Below are positions 1 through 7,009 of a DNA stretch of 9,863 nucleotides, piece after piece. The stretch's first letter is position 1, and the number at the start of each line of letters is the position of its first letter. Origin of the DNA: Spirochaetales bacterium (GTDB lineage Bacteria; Spirochaetota; Spirochaetia; DSM-27196; SLST01); assembly GCA_030642995.1 (NCBI GenBank), contig DAOWMR010000068.1, forward strand, positions 1 through 9,863. The letters are read 5' to 3'. Position numbers and translations under genes: made by a program. A model generated the notes under the pieces. That model was not told the DNA's origin and did not search any database. It saw nothing but the letters and a program-made list of their open reading frames with translations.

Positions 1-744
1 ACCCTGCTGTACCAGGCGGATAATCGGGTCGTAGAGGTACTGTGCCTGAAAGGCCTCATCAATAGCTACACCGCCATTGTCGTCCGTCACCCATGCAATT
101 GCGACGTTCATTCCGCCCAGGAGTGCGTCCAGCGACCACTCAGGTTCACCTGCCGCGTTCTCTTCCACAACCAGACCTTCGAATCGGATCAATTCATAGA
201 GGAACGATCCGTCCCACAGGGGCGAATATGCAATGTGATCTGCCCGCTCCTCATCAATCGTATTGAACTCGACTCCGGCCGCGCGCATCTGTTCGGGGCT
301 CAGCGAGACTCCATCCGTCGCGCCGATATTTCGATCAGAGAAGTATATGAGCGGCAGGTTGAACGACAGAGGCAGAAGCAGTTGTCTGCCGGAACGCGAC
401 CCGCCGGCGAGGAGTGGTTCATAGAACTCGTCGGGATCAATCGCGCCACCGAGCAGTCGGTCCACTGGTCGGAAAAGCCGGGCGGTTGAAGCATCGTCAA
501 TGGCCCCGGCTATCACGACATCCGCACTCTCTTCCGACATCCGGAGAGCCTGACTGACGTCTTGCTCAAACTTGAGTTCCACGACATACCGGTTCTGCTC
601 TGCATTAAAGAGTTCGACGACCGGGGCAGCCTCTGATGTATCCGTCCATAGAACGACCGTCGCTGATCCGCATCCAATGAAAGTGCCCGACAGTGCAAGG
701 ACGACTCCGGGCAGTAATGCTCTTGGTCGGAATGGTGATGACAT
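1..744 (-). CDS. ABC importer solute-binding lipoprotein, N-terminal part
   Basis: This frame runs open from an ATG at 744 to the left edge and shows 248 residues with no stop. The N-terminus has a short basic segment, a hydrophobic stretch and a lipobox-like FIGC with cysteine at residue 25, so the mature protein should be a membrane-anchored lipoprotein. Phe at the -3 position is looser than the classical lipobox, but spirochaetes are known to tolerate this. The mature start (VVLWTD, then a strand rich in valine and leucine, ADVVIAG near residue 88) matches the first lobe of family 1 extracellular solute-binding proteins, which deliver sugars or similar small solutes to an ABC importer. The ligand cannot be told from this part, and the permease partners would lie off the left edge. 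An in-frame TAG 12 bases upstream makes ATG 744 the first possible start. No good Shine-Dalgarno site precedes it; a -10-like hexamer sits 6 bases before the ATG. Confidence 0.85.
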   Translation of the reverse strand, partial: MSSPFRPRALLPGVVLALSGTFIGCGSATVVLWTDTSEAAPVVELFNAEQNRYVVELKFEQDVSQALRMSEESADVVIAGAIDDASTARLFRPVDRLLGGAIDPDEFYEPLLAGGSRSGRQLLLPLSFNLPLIYFSDRNIGATDGVSLSPEQMRAAGVEFNTIDEERADHIAYSPLWDGSFLYELIRFEGLVVEENAAGEPEWSLDALLGGMNVAIAWVTDDNGGVAIDEAFQAQYLYDPIIRLVQQG

Positions 745-750
745 TGTCTG

Positions 751-780
751 ACTCTACGAATCGTGTGGTGGTGCTGTCAA
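751..780 (-). promoter_or_regulatory. Predicted sigma-70-type promoter of the solute-binding lipoprotein gene
   Basis: On the minus strand a perfect TTGACA (775-780) is followed after 18 bases by TAGAGT (751-756), which matches four of six bases of TATAAT. The ATG at 744 begins 6 bases after the -10 box. Normal -10 to start-site spacing would therefore place the first transcribed base at or next to the A of the ATG, giving a leaderless message. The hexamers are seen directly; promoter activity is inferred. Confidence 0.6.
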
Positions 781-808
781 CCGACTCTACCGGATCCGCA
801 CGCCCCGC

Positions 809-837
809 CTGACACGTCGCGCCCAGTTCGATAGTCT
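809..837 (+). promoter_or_regulatory. Predicted sigma-70-type promoter of the radical SAM gene
   Basis: CTGACA (809-814, five of six matches to TTGACA) is followed after 17 bases by TAGTCT (832-837). The GTG start codon at 844 begins 6 bases later. No purine-rich Shine-Dalgarno sequence lies between the -10 box and the GTG, so the transcript is predicted to begin at or very near the start codon. It is back to back with, and does not overlap, the divergent promoter at 751-780. Confidence 0.5.
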
Positions 838-843
838 GTCATC

Positions 844-1821
844 GTGAACAGTCATTCCGACGTGGTTAGGACACTCTCGGCTTCTATCGGTCCCGGGGAG
901 CCTCTGCATCGATACTCCGACTACCTGAAGCGTCGCTTCGGCGGCAAGACCTACCGGGTTTCGGTGGATGCCGGGTTCACCTGTCCGGTACGCGAGACCG
1001 GGCGGCCGTGCACCTACTGCGACGTGCGGGGTTCCCGGGCTCCCTATCTGGGAAGCGCGAACAGTCTCCACGAGCAGATCAAAGGCGGCATGTCGTTTCT
1101 CCAGAAACGTTACCGGGCCGAGAAGTTCCTGCTCTACTTCCAGGCGTTCTCCAACACGCATTCCTCCGTCCCCACGCTGCGGCGAATCTACGACACCGGG
1201 TTGTCCTGCAGTCAGTTTGTTGGACTCATCGTCGCGACTCGGCCCGATTGCCTGGATGAGCCGCGGGCGGCGCTTCTTGCCGAGTACCGCTCTCGCGGGT
1301 TGGATGTCTGGGTTGAACTGGGGTTGCAGTCGGCGAATGACGCGACGCTCAGGCGGATACGGCGGGGGCACAGTGTTGCCGAGTTCGGCCGGGCGACGCG
1401 GCTCCTTCAGGGGTTCAATATCCTCACTGCAGCCCACGTTATTCTGGGGCTCCCCGGAGAAGGGGCGCGCGAGGTCATTCAGACCGCACGCTACCTCTCA
1501 GAACTTGGCGTGAACGGCGTGAAGTTCCACAATCTCATCATCACGCAGGGGACGGAGCTGTATCGGGAGTACCGCGCGGGGCGCGTGTCACCCCCCACGA
1601 CGGCCGAACACCGAGAACTGCTCATCAGCTCACTCGAGAATTTGTCCCCTGAGGCGGTTGTCATGCGTCTCACCTGCGACCCGCCGCGCGACATTCAATT
1701 CGTCCCGGAGGAACAACCTGACAAGGCCGCTTTCTATCGTGATCTCATTGATGAGATGAATCGACGGAATACCTGGCAGGGGCGCTCATTGGACAACAGC
1801 CGCCGCCACGCGGTACCATAG
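844..1821 (+). CDS. Radical SAM protein, YhcC/YtqA (TIGR01212-like) family
   Basis: This 325-residue protein begins with GTG; an in-frame TAG at 832-834 rules out an earlier start. A short lead (residues 1-22) precedes the family-typical opening YSDYLKRRFGGKTYRVSVDAGF and the iron-sulfur cysteines C47, C56 and C59, which should bind the 4Fe-4S cluster that cleaves S-adenosylmethionine. Later family landmarks are YFQAFSNT (about 99), VWVELGLQSAND (about 156), HVILGLPGE (about 198) and the C-terminal RRNTWQGR near 309. Length fits the roughly 310-320 residues of E. coli YhcC and B. subtilis YtqA. The cysteine spacing is CX8CX2C; I recall a longer gap between the first two cysteines in typical members, so this loop may be shortened. 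The substrate is not evident from sequence; YtqA has been discussed in connection with tRNA wobble-uridine modification, but I would not transfer that function. It probably forms an operon with the gene starting 14 bases after its stop. Confidence 0.88.
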   Translation: MNSHSDVVRTLSASIGPGEPLHRYSDYLKRRFGGKTYRVSVDAGFTCPVRETGRPCTYCDVRGSRAPYLGSANSLHEQIKGGMSFLQKRYRAEKFLLYFQAFSNTHSSVPTLRRIYDTGLSCSQFVGLIVATRPDCLDEPRAALLAEYRSRGLDVWVELGLQSANDATLRRIRRGHSVAEFGRATRLLQGFNILTAAHVILGLPGEGAREVIQTARYLSELGVNGVKFHNLIITQGTELYREYRAGRVSPPTTAEHRELLISSLENLSPEAVVMRLTCDPPRDIQFVPEEQPDKAAFYRDLIDEMNRRNTWQGRSLDNSRRHAVP

Positions 1822-1835
1822 CGAAAAGGCGACGC

Positions 1836-2330
1836 ATGCAGATTAAAGACGGCGAAGTGATGAACATCATTGAATCGATCGGCGCTCACTATCGAACAAA
1901 TATCGGGAATCGCTACGTTCGGGGTGCGTTCCGTGTTCTTTCGATCGACCAGAATTCCTGGAACATCATAGAGAGCATCACCGAGAAGTCCGAGTACTAC
2001 GTACTCCAGGGATACCACTTCGACGAGCTCTACGAACGAATTCTTGCCTTGGCCGAATTTGTCTACCATGCGCGCCGAGAATTACAGCCACAGTTGCGGA
2101 TGATGCTCTCTTCCTACGCGTCGGGCTCGGTTCCCTCCGGTAATGAACGGATACTGCGAGACATGGCCGTGAACAACTTCGCCTCCAACCTCTCCATCCT
2201 GGCAGACATGATCAACAAGCTCTATACGCGGATTGTGGAACTGGACATAGAGGCGCACCGGAACGGACGTCCGGTCTACAAAACGATCAAGGGATTGAGC
2301 GAGATTGGGCAGTATCTCGTCCCGAAGTAG
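1836..2330 (+). CDS. Small helical protein of unknown function, spirochaete-type
   Basis: This 164-residue protein follows the radical SAM stop by 14 bases and is very likely co-transcribed with it. An AAAAGG run (1824-1829) lies 6 bases before ATG 1836 and serves as a Shine-Dalgarno site, unlike the first gene of the unit. A second ATG (codon 9, position 1860) has no such site. There is no signal peptide and no membrane segment. The N-terminal 50 residues mix short strands and helices (NIIESIGAHYRTNIGNRYVRGAF, split here at residues 10-32). The remainder looks mostly alpha-helical, with two long amphipathic stretches (about 62-96 and 105-145) rich in Leu, Ile, Glu and Arg. No catalytic motif is visible. 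It resembles conserved spirochaete proteins without assigned function, but I cannot name a family. It is cytoplasmic by inference. The coding call rests on the start signal, operon position and protein-like composition. Confidence 0.75.
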   Translation: MQIKDGEVMNIIESIGAHYRTNIGNRYVRGAFRVLSIDQNSWNIIESITEKSEYYVLQGYHFDELYERILALAEFVYHARRELQPQLRMMLSSYASGSVPSGNERILRDMAVNNFASNLSILADMINKLYTRIVELDIEAHRNGRPVYKTIKGLSEIGQYLVPK

Positions 2331-2347
2331 GGCGAGACGAGCCGGAG

Positions 2348-3649
2348 CTATCCGGACGTCATTGCCGCGGCGGTCTCGTAGACTTCAGCAAACAACGCAT
2401 CAAGATCACTCAGGTCGATCGTGGAGTAGGCTACGCGCAGGTATCGCTCTCCAATGGCAATAGTGCCGATACCCCGCTCCAGCAGCGCTAGACGGAGATC
2501 CTCCGCATTTACCCCATTGCCTGTACTCACACCGTTGCACTCAAACGCCATGAAGTAGCCCGAGTTGAACGGTAGGGGACGGAGGATCCGGTCGGATGCG
2601 GTGCCTACAATATCTTTCACTCGCAGGTAGCGTTCCTTGAGGACGGCACGTTTCTCGGCCTTCTCAGAGAGGAAAGATTCCGACCGATGCATCGCGGCAA
2701 GAAGACTCTGGGCGATACGGCTGCTGTTGGAGACCGTCGCGCGAATGTTGCCCATCAATTTCTTTTCCAGGGCGTCAAGAGCCGCGCTATCCAGTCCTTT
2801 CCCTGCCAGCGTCAAGAAACCTATCCTGAAACCCCAAGCGAAGTCTTCTTTCGTTGCGCCGTCCACTTTGGCAGCAACAATGCGCTCGTGAGCTTGCGCA
2901 AGCGACCCAAAGAGGCTCTCTTCGTAGAGGCCGTGCTCGTAGAGCAGGCCGAAGTACGCGTCATCACAGATGGTCAGAATATCGTTCCCAGCGTCGGCAT
3001 GTCTGGTCAGAACGTCGACGATTCGGTGTGCCTCGTCCACTGTCGGGGAGTAGCCTGTCGGGTTATTCGGGAAGTTGAGAAGGACAATTGCCTTGCTGTG
3101 GTCACGCAGTGCGTCGGTAAGGCCCGCCACATTGAAACCTCCGTCCCCCGTGAACAACGGATAGGTCACGATCCGCGCGCCCTTTCTCGTGTCGAACATG
3201 AGGCGGTAGTTGCCCCAGAAGAGCTCAGGGAGAATGAGCGTATCCCCCGGATTCACAAACAATTCTGCAAGGTGGAAGAGGCCGTTGGTGAGTCCGCCCG
3301 TCACCAGCGGTCGGGTTGTGGTGAGATTTGCCATGCCGGGGTTCTTCCGGACCATGTCCTCCTTCCAGATATCTCGCAGGTCGGCTACACCGGGTGTCGG
3401 GGCATAGGCAACGATGTCTCCGGAAGTGAGGTTTTGCACCAGGTTTCCGATTGCCGAGAGCATCATCGGTTCTCCATCTGCAATAGCCATTCCAACCGTT
3501 GCGTTGAAGCGCGAAGCGCGGACGTTAGCCTCCGCCGTCTGGGCAACGATACCCTTCGGAAAAAACATCTCACGGCCGATTTCGGACAACAGCCGTGCCG
3601 CCACCGTCTCTTCCAGCGCTGCATTGAGTTCCTGTGCGAGCTTGTTCAT
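2348..3649 (-). CDS. PLP-dependent aminotransferase, class I/II (fold type I)
   Basis: With the start set at ATG 3649 (MNKLAQELN) the protein has 433 residues. The frame stays open to an ATG at 3757, but the extra 36 residues look non-native, would span the predicted promoter and would overlap the start of the divergent gene. Family members as I know them begin with a similar short helix leading to MFFPKGI. Fold-type I landmarks are visible: the PLP-contacting glycines (VTGGLTNG, about 116), FPNNPTG with the cofactor-binding Asn near 196, CDDAYFG with Asp and Tyr near 230-232, and the Schiff-base lysine K267 in ATKEDFAWGFRIG, eight residues before the phosphate-binding Arg 275. The C-terminal domain ends with ERYLRVAYSTID, a usual small-domain signature. 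It transfers amino groups between an amino acid and a 2-oxo acid in the cytoplasm. The DGATKEDFAWGFR lysine region places it in a subgroup distinct from AspC; its substrate cannot be read here. It is convergent with the upstream gene across a 17-base gap. Confidence 0.9.
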   Translation of the reverse strand: MNKLAQELNAALEETVAARLLSEIGREMFFPKGIVAQTAEANVRASRFNATVGMAIADGEPMMLSAIGNLVQNLTSGDIVAYAPTPGVADLRDIWKEDMVRKNPGMANLTTTRPLVTGGLTNGLFHLAELFVNPGDTLILPELFWGNYRLMFDTRKGARIVTYPLFTGDGGFNVAGLTDALRDHSKAIVLLNFPNNPTGYSPTVDEAHRIVDVLTRHADAGNDILTICDDAYFGLLYEHGLYEESLFGSLAQAHERIVAAKVDGATKEDFAWGFRIGFLTLAGKGLDSAALDALEKKLMGNIRATVSNSSRIAQSLLAAMHRSESFLSEKAEKRAVLKERYLRVKDIVGTASDRILRPLPFNSGYFMAFECNGVSTGNGVNAEDLRLALLERGIGTIAIGERYLRVAYSTIDLSDLDALFAEVYETAAAMTSG

Positions 3650-3656
3650 GCGTGTG

Positions 3657-3686
3657 AGCATACTCCGTTCAAATGACAGGCGACAA
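3657..3686 (-). promoter_or_regulatory. Candidate promoter of the aminotransferase gene
   Basis: On the minus strand TTGTCG (3681-3686, four of six) and TATGCT (3657-3662, four of six) are separated by 18 bases. The ATG at 3649 begins 7 bases after the -10 box. A GGAG lies 13 bases before the ATG, too far to be a good Shine-Dalgarno site. This is the weakest of the four promoter calls, but it repeats the same geometry. Confidence 0.35.
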
Positions 3687-3720
3687 TGGTCGCCAAAGAA
3701 TCTCTTAAAATGGAGGTTCA

Positions 3721-3749
3721 TTGACAGAGCGCCGCTTCTCTCGTAGTGT
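3721..3749 (+). promoter_or_regulatory. Predicted sigma-70-type promoter of the DUF5312 gene
   Basis: A perfect TTGACA (3721-3726) is followed by a 17-base spacer and TAGTGT (3744-3749). The ATG at 3756 begins 6 bases later with no Shine-Dalgarno sequence before it. The expected transcription start therefore falls on the start codon. The -35 match and spacing are strong; the -10 box matches the consensus only at three positions but keeps the TANNNT pattern. Confidence 0.55.
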
Positions 3750-3755
3750 GCTCGC

Positions 3756-5318
3756 ATGGGCGACAGGTCTCACGCGCCGCAGCAGAAGGATGGTGGGCAG
3801 CTCTCGTTTTTTCAACGATTTATCGCCCTCCTGTTCCATACCGACGATCCGGAACGTGAGAAACGCAAACAGCTCAAACAAATCGCGGCCGACCTCTCGC
3901 ACCAGAGGTTGAAGTTCTACAAGCCGCGCTCGGGCGAAGCACTCGGAGGGCTCTCAAAGTTCTTCTTCGAGATTTACCGGGTTGTGGGCCCGGCGCAGGC
4001 TTTGCTGCAGGGCAGCGAGAACTCAAACGCTCTGAAAACAATCCTGATAGAGAATCACCACAACGAGCAACAGGCGGCCGCACGGGACCGGTTTACCGAC
4101 GAGGCTATCCGGGCTGCCGCAAAAACAATGGCCCCCAACCAGCTCGTGGCCGAAGTCAAGGATGCGATGGGCTCTTACCTGTCGGGTTTCGATCCGGCAA
4201 CGGTCAAGCGGATCAACGAGACCTACACACTCATCCAGCAGCTCATCGCGTTTGTCCGATTTGACTATTACTTCATGCTGCGGAAGTTCGATTCCGGCAT
4301 GCTCGAGAGTGCATACAGTCAGGCGCCTCGGTCGGAACCGATCAATGCTGAGTACGTCAGTGACGACATCAAAGATTTTCTAGAGGTACTCCTTCCTCTC
4401 GATTGCGATGCCGACTGGGACACTGTACTCGATGTACTCCAGCAGTACCGTGGAGTTGAGGTGGTTTCCCGGGGATCGTGGAAAAAACTCCTCAGTTCGC
4501 TTTCTTCGGTGGCGAGATCCGGGATATTGGTTCAGATTGTCAGGCATGTAGACGAGGACCCGGAGTACGATTCGAAGGTCCAGTCTGAACAATTTCACAT
4601 TGTTGAGGGCTACCTCACCGTGTTGAAGACCCAGGTGGAAGCGCTCATGCAGAAGCTCATGCGGGAACTTCGCGGTCAGAAGGTCAAGCAGGCGGCGGCA
4701 AGTGTTTTTGGTCCAGGTTTGGTACAACGCACCACAAACTATACCGAGAACGCAAATGCCGCCTTCGCCAAGTGGATGATCCCCGGGTTCACCCACACCG
4801 AAGCGGTCAATTATCTCGCAGCGTTCCTGCTGGATTACTTCAGCGTGGATGTTCGCCTGCTCGTGAGTGAGCTGTTCATCGTGCGTGCGACATGGTCGGA
4901 CAATACTGTTTCCGGACAACTGTCCGAAGCGTTCTATGCAACGCTCAATCTGGCCGAGGAAGTTGAGAAGTTCGACCAATCTCTCAGCGGGGATGGAGCA
5001 CTCGGCGTGAAGCTTCGAAAGGCCTCCGCGCCGGTGAAGCAGAACGACGCAAAGACTTCTCGAATCTTGCGACAGGTTATTCACGATATCAACGAACGGG
5101 CTCTGAATCTGATCACGGAATCGGCATCCAATCTCATCACCGTCGGACGGATCATCAAAATCCTTATCCAGGACTACCAGCGCAAGACACCTGAGATCGT
5201 CATAAATTGGAAAGAGCTTGAGGCCCAATCAGCACAACCGCTGAAGAGCCAGATGATGACCGTCTATAAGAAGATCTACCATTTCCTCCAGCTCATGCAG
5301 GTGTTCGTGAAGAAATAG
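3756..5318 (+). CDS. DUF5312 family protein (spirochaete-specific)
   Basis: This 520-residue protein I recognise as the DUF5312 family, known from spirochaetes and without assigned function. It has no signal peptide and no convincing membrane helix. The start region (SFFQRFIALLFHTDDPEREKRKQ, from about residue 17) leads into a largely helical protein with several heptad-like stretches. A mid region (about 207-240) carries an acidic segment, VLLPLDCDADWDTVLDVL. The C-terminal third (about 425-520) is rich in Ile, Leu and Lys and ends YKKIYHFLQLMQVFVKK. No nucleotide-binding or catalytic motif is visible, so a structural or scaffold role is possible but unproven. ATG 3756 is the only plausible start, because the next methionine in frame is more than 130 residues in. 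It has its own predicted promoter with a -10 box 6 bases before the ATG, is divergent from the aminotransferase, and is convergent with the alkyltransferase gene across 21 bases. Confidence 0.85.
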   Translation: MGDRSHAPQQKDGGQLSFFQRFIALLFHTDDPEREKRKQLKQIAADLSHQRLKFYKPRSGEALGGLSKFFFEIYRVVGPAQALLQGSENSNALKTILIENHHNEQQAAARDRFTDEAIRAAAKTMAPNQLVAEVKDAMGSYLSGFDPATVKRINETYTLIQQLIAFVRFDYYFMLRKFDSGMLESAYSQAPRSEPINAEYVSDDIKDFLEVLLPLDCDADWDTVLDVLQQYRGVEVVSRGSWKKLLSSLSSVARSGILVQIVRHVDEDPEYDSKVQSEQFHIVEGYLTVLKTQVEALMQKLMRELRGQKVKQAAASVFGPGLVQRTTNYTENANAAFAKWMIPGFTHTEAVNYLAAFLLDYFSVDVRLLVSELFIVRATWSDNTVSGQLSEAFYATLNLAEEVEKFDQSLSGDGALGVKLRKASAPVKQNDAKTSRILRQVIHDINERALNLITESASNLITVGRIIKILIQDYQRKTPEIVINWKELEAQSAQPLKSQMMTVYKKIYHFLQLMQVFVKK

Positions 5319-5339
5319 AGACCGCGCCGCTTCGCCGCC

Positions 5340-5879
5340 TCAGACCGAAAGTTTGCGCTGACCACTCTCCAGATCCAACAGATAGCGCTTGATGCGGCGA
5401 CCTTCATTGTGATCCAGACTACGGCGGGCATAGTTCCCAATCCCTCCGCCTGCCGGGACGACTCGATGGCACGGGACAAGCAGGGCCACGGGATTTATTG
5501 CCACCGCGTTCCCCACTGCCCGCGCGGCATCACGATTACCGATCTTCCGCGCTACCTCGCCGTAGGCCATCGTCTCGCCAAAGCCGATTTTCATGAGCCG
5601 ATTCCAGACCGTTTTCTGGAATCCTGTTCCGTCCAAGTGGATCTCCACGGTGAACTCTTCGCGTTCCCCGGCGAAATACTCCTGAAGCTGGTATTCAAGT
5701 TCCCCGCAAGCGTACTTGTTCTCTTCAAGCTCTACGCCGGCTGGCGTGCGAGAAATGGGCATGAACCCCAGACCAAGAACGCGGCCAAGCCTGTCGACGG
5801 CGGCATGAAGGGTGCCGATTGGTGAAGGAAAGGAATGAGTGTAGATGACCTGTCTGGATTGACTTGCCCCTATTGCCAT
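5340..5879 (-). CDS. ogt: Methylated-DNA--protein-cysteine methyltransferase (Ogt type)
   Basis: This 179-residue protein repairs O6-alkylguanine (and O4-alkylthymine) in DNA by moving the alkyl group to its own cysteine in a single-use reaction. The acceptor motif PCHRV is present with the cysteine at residue 137. Before it come the DNA-binding helices with MAYGEVARKIGN (about 104-115) and AARAVGNAVAINP (about 118-130); after it is the usual GGIGNY segment and a KRYLLDLE tail. An N-terminal domain (about residues 11-75) resembles the Ogt/Ada-C ribonuclease-H-like fold. Length is normal for a stand-alone enzyme; no AdaA domain is attached. It is the last gene of the operon and overlaps the preceding permease by 10 bases. 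A GGGGAG lies only 2 bases before ATG 5879, unusually close, so initiation may depend on coupling to the permease. An association with a transporter operon is not typical and may reflect only transcription. Confidence 0.92.
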   Translation of the reverse strand: MAIGASQSRQVIYTHSFPSPIGTLHAAVDRLGRVLGLGFMPISRTPAGVELEENKYACGELEYQLQEYFAGEREEFTVEIHLDGTGFQKTVWNRLMKIGFGETMAYGEVARKIGNRDAARAVGNAVAINPVALLVPCHRVVPAGGGIGNYARRSLDHNEGRRIKRYLLDLESGQRKLSV

Positions 5880-7009
5880 AGCTCCCCGTGGGATTTCATA
5901 GTAGCAACAAGGCGCGCCGACGGTAAAGCTGAAATGCCCCCGACAACCGTTGCCATACCGATCGCAATGAACGCCGGTACGATCGGTGGTTGCGGTGCGA
6001 GGACACCGAGCGTCGGATTCGCCTCCAGCCAGTAGAGAGGCAGGAACGAAGGGTCAATGCCGCCGCGCGCGGAAGCAATTGAGAGGATGATGGAAGCTGC
6101 AATAGCCCCGGCCGCCGCCGCGAGCCCGGCGGTGATAGCTCCGATTGTCACCACAAGGCCCCTGACATATGAGAGAGGATATCCGGTGGCCGACAGAAGC
6201 TCGAATTCGACTGAGTATCTGCGGACCATGATCCCAACGGACGGTGCGGTTGCGGCCCCTCCGGCTATGTAGAGAAGTCCGATAAGCGCTGCGCAAAGCA
6301 ACCGGAGATCCCGCATTCGGCGCCGCGCGTTGGATTCCCATCCACTCGGATCCAATCCCGTTTCGGTTGCCCAGTGCTCCAGCTCGCGGGCATCAAGCGG
6401 CCTCACACCGCGAAGCCGGGTGACTTCCGTGCCGATCGTCGCGTGCTGCGCACGGATCTCCGGGAGCTGGTCCCACGGCAACAGGATCACCGTCCCCCGT
6501 TCGGCGAAGTTCGCCGTCTGCACCACAGTCGTTGAGATCGTACCGGCGCCTGGAATCGTGAGATTCAACCTGGAGCCGGACGTTGCTGCTCCCACGCTCT
6601 CCGGCAGAGCGTTTCGTCCAGCGCTGACGAGCACGCCCGGGAGACTCGCCGTCGGTAGATGCCGGAATGCGAGCTCCTGATCGATGTCGGTGAACCAGAC
6701 CTCTGCAATGTTGCTGCCCCACGGGGCTGTGATGATCGTGGGAGTGACCCATGCGTGGGAGATGAGTACCTCCGGGGAGGAGACGTCCGCGACGAACCCT
6801 GCGAGTTCATCGGGGTTCGTGGCACGCTTCAATTGGAGTTCACCCGTCAGCTCAGTTCGCTCCAACTCGCTCACCTCCCGCCCGACTGTCGCGATGACTG
6901 CGGTGGCTATGACAAACACAAACGCGGCGAACCCCAGCGGGATGGCCGACCGGAGCATCACTCGGCGGCGCCGGGCAATCATCCGAGAGGCGAGGGTCAC
7001 CACATTCAT
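5870..7009 (-). CDS. FtsX-like ABC transporter permease, second subunit
   Basis: This 379-residue membrane protein has the layout of the MacB/LolCE/FtsX permease family: an N-terminal membrane helix (about 22-42) after a basic RRRR, a large extracytoplasmic domain (about 43-232), and three C-terminal helices (about 235-258, 284-312 and 343-361). The cytoplasmic loop RRYSVEFELLSATGYPLSYV (263-282) corresponds to the family's coupling segment, which contacts the ATPase and usually reads like EIGILRALGA. The start is ATG 7009, which overlaps the previous stop as ATGA; a GGAG (7018-7021) lies 8 bases upstream. With the preceding permease and ATPase it should form a heteromeric transporter moving lipids, lipoproteins, peptides or drugs out of the inner membrane, or acting mechanically on the envelope. 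The substrate is unknown, and I see no periplasmic adaptor gene nearby. Confidence 0.85.
   Translation of the reverse strand: MNVVTLASRMIARRRRVMLRSAIPLGFAAFVFVIATAVIATVGREVSELERTELTGELQLKRATNPDELAGFVADVSSPEVLISHAWVTPTIITAPWGSNIAEVWFTDIDQELAFRHLPTASLPGVLVSAGRNALPESVGAATSGSRLNLTIPGAGTISTTVVQTANFAERGTVILLPWDQLPEIRAQHATIGTEVTRLRGVRPLDARELEHWATETGLDPSGWESNARRRMRDLRLLCAALIGLLYIAGGAATAPSVGIMVRRYSVEFELLSATGYPLSYVRGLVVTIGAITAGLAAAAGAIAASIILSIASARGGIDPSFLPLYWLEANPTLGVLAPQPPIVPAFIAIGMATVVGGISALPSARLVATMKSHGELWQ

Noticed and set aside
787..1437. A 216-codon open frame on the minus strand
   Set aside because: It is antisense to the radical SAM gene, would run through the divergent promoter region, and is rich in Pro, Arg and Gly as expected of a GC-rich shadow frame.
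2342..2355. Small hairpin CCGGA-GCTA-TCCGG at the convergent junction, considered as a bidirectional terminator
   Set aside because: The stem is only 5 base pairs, the arms do not extend, and no T-run follows on either strand.
2687..3676. A 329-codon open frame on the plus strand
   Set aside because: It is wholly antisense to the well-supported aminotransferase, and its translation shows no recognisable protein features.
3650..3757. N-terminal extension of the aminotransferase by 36 residues to ATG 3757
   Set aside because: The extra residues do not resemble the family N-terminus, would cover the candidate promoters and would overlap the divergent gene start; ATG 3649 gives a family-like beginning.
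4380..5228. A 282-codon open frame on the minus strand
   Set aside because: It lies antisense inside the DUF5312 gene and looks like a shadow frame of that coding sequence.
5319..5339. Convergent gap between the DUF5312 gene and ogt, searched for a terminator
   Set aside because: The GC-rich stretch contains no inverted repeat of useful length and no T-run; termination may be Rho-dependent or extend into the opposite gene.
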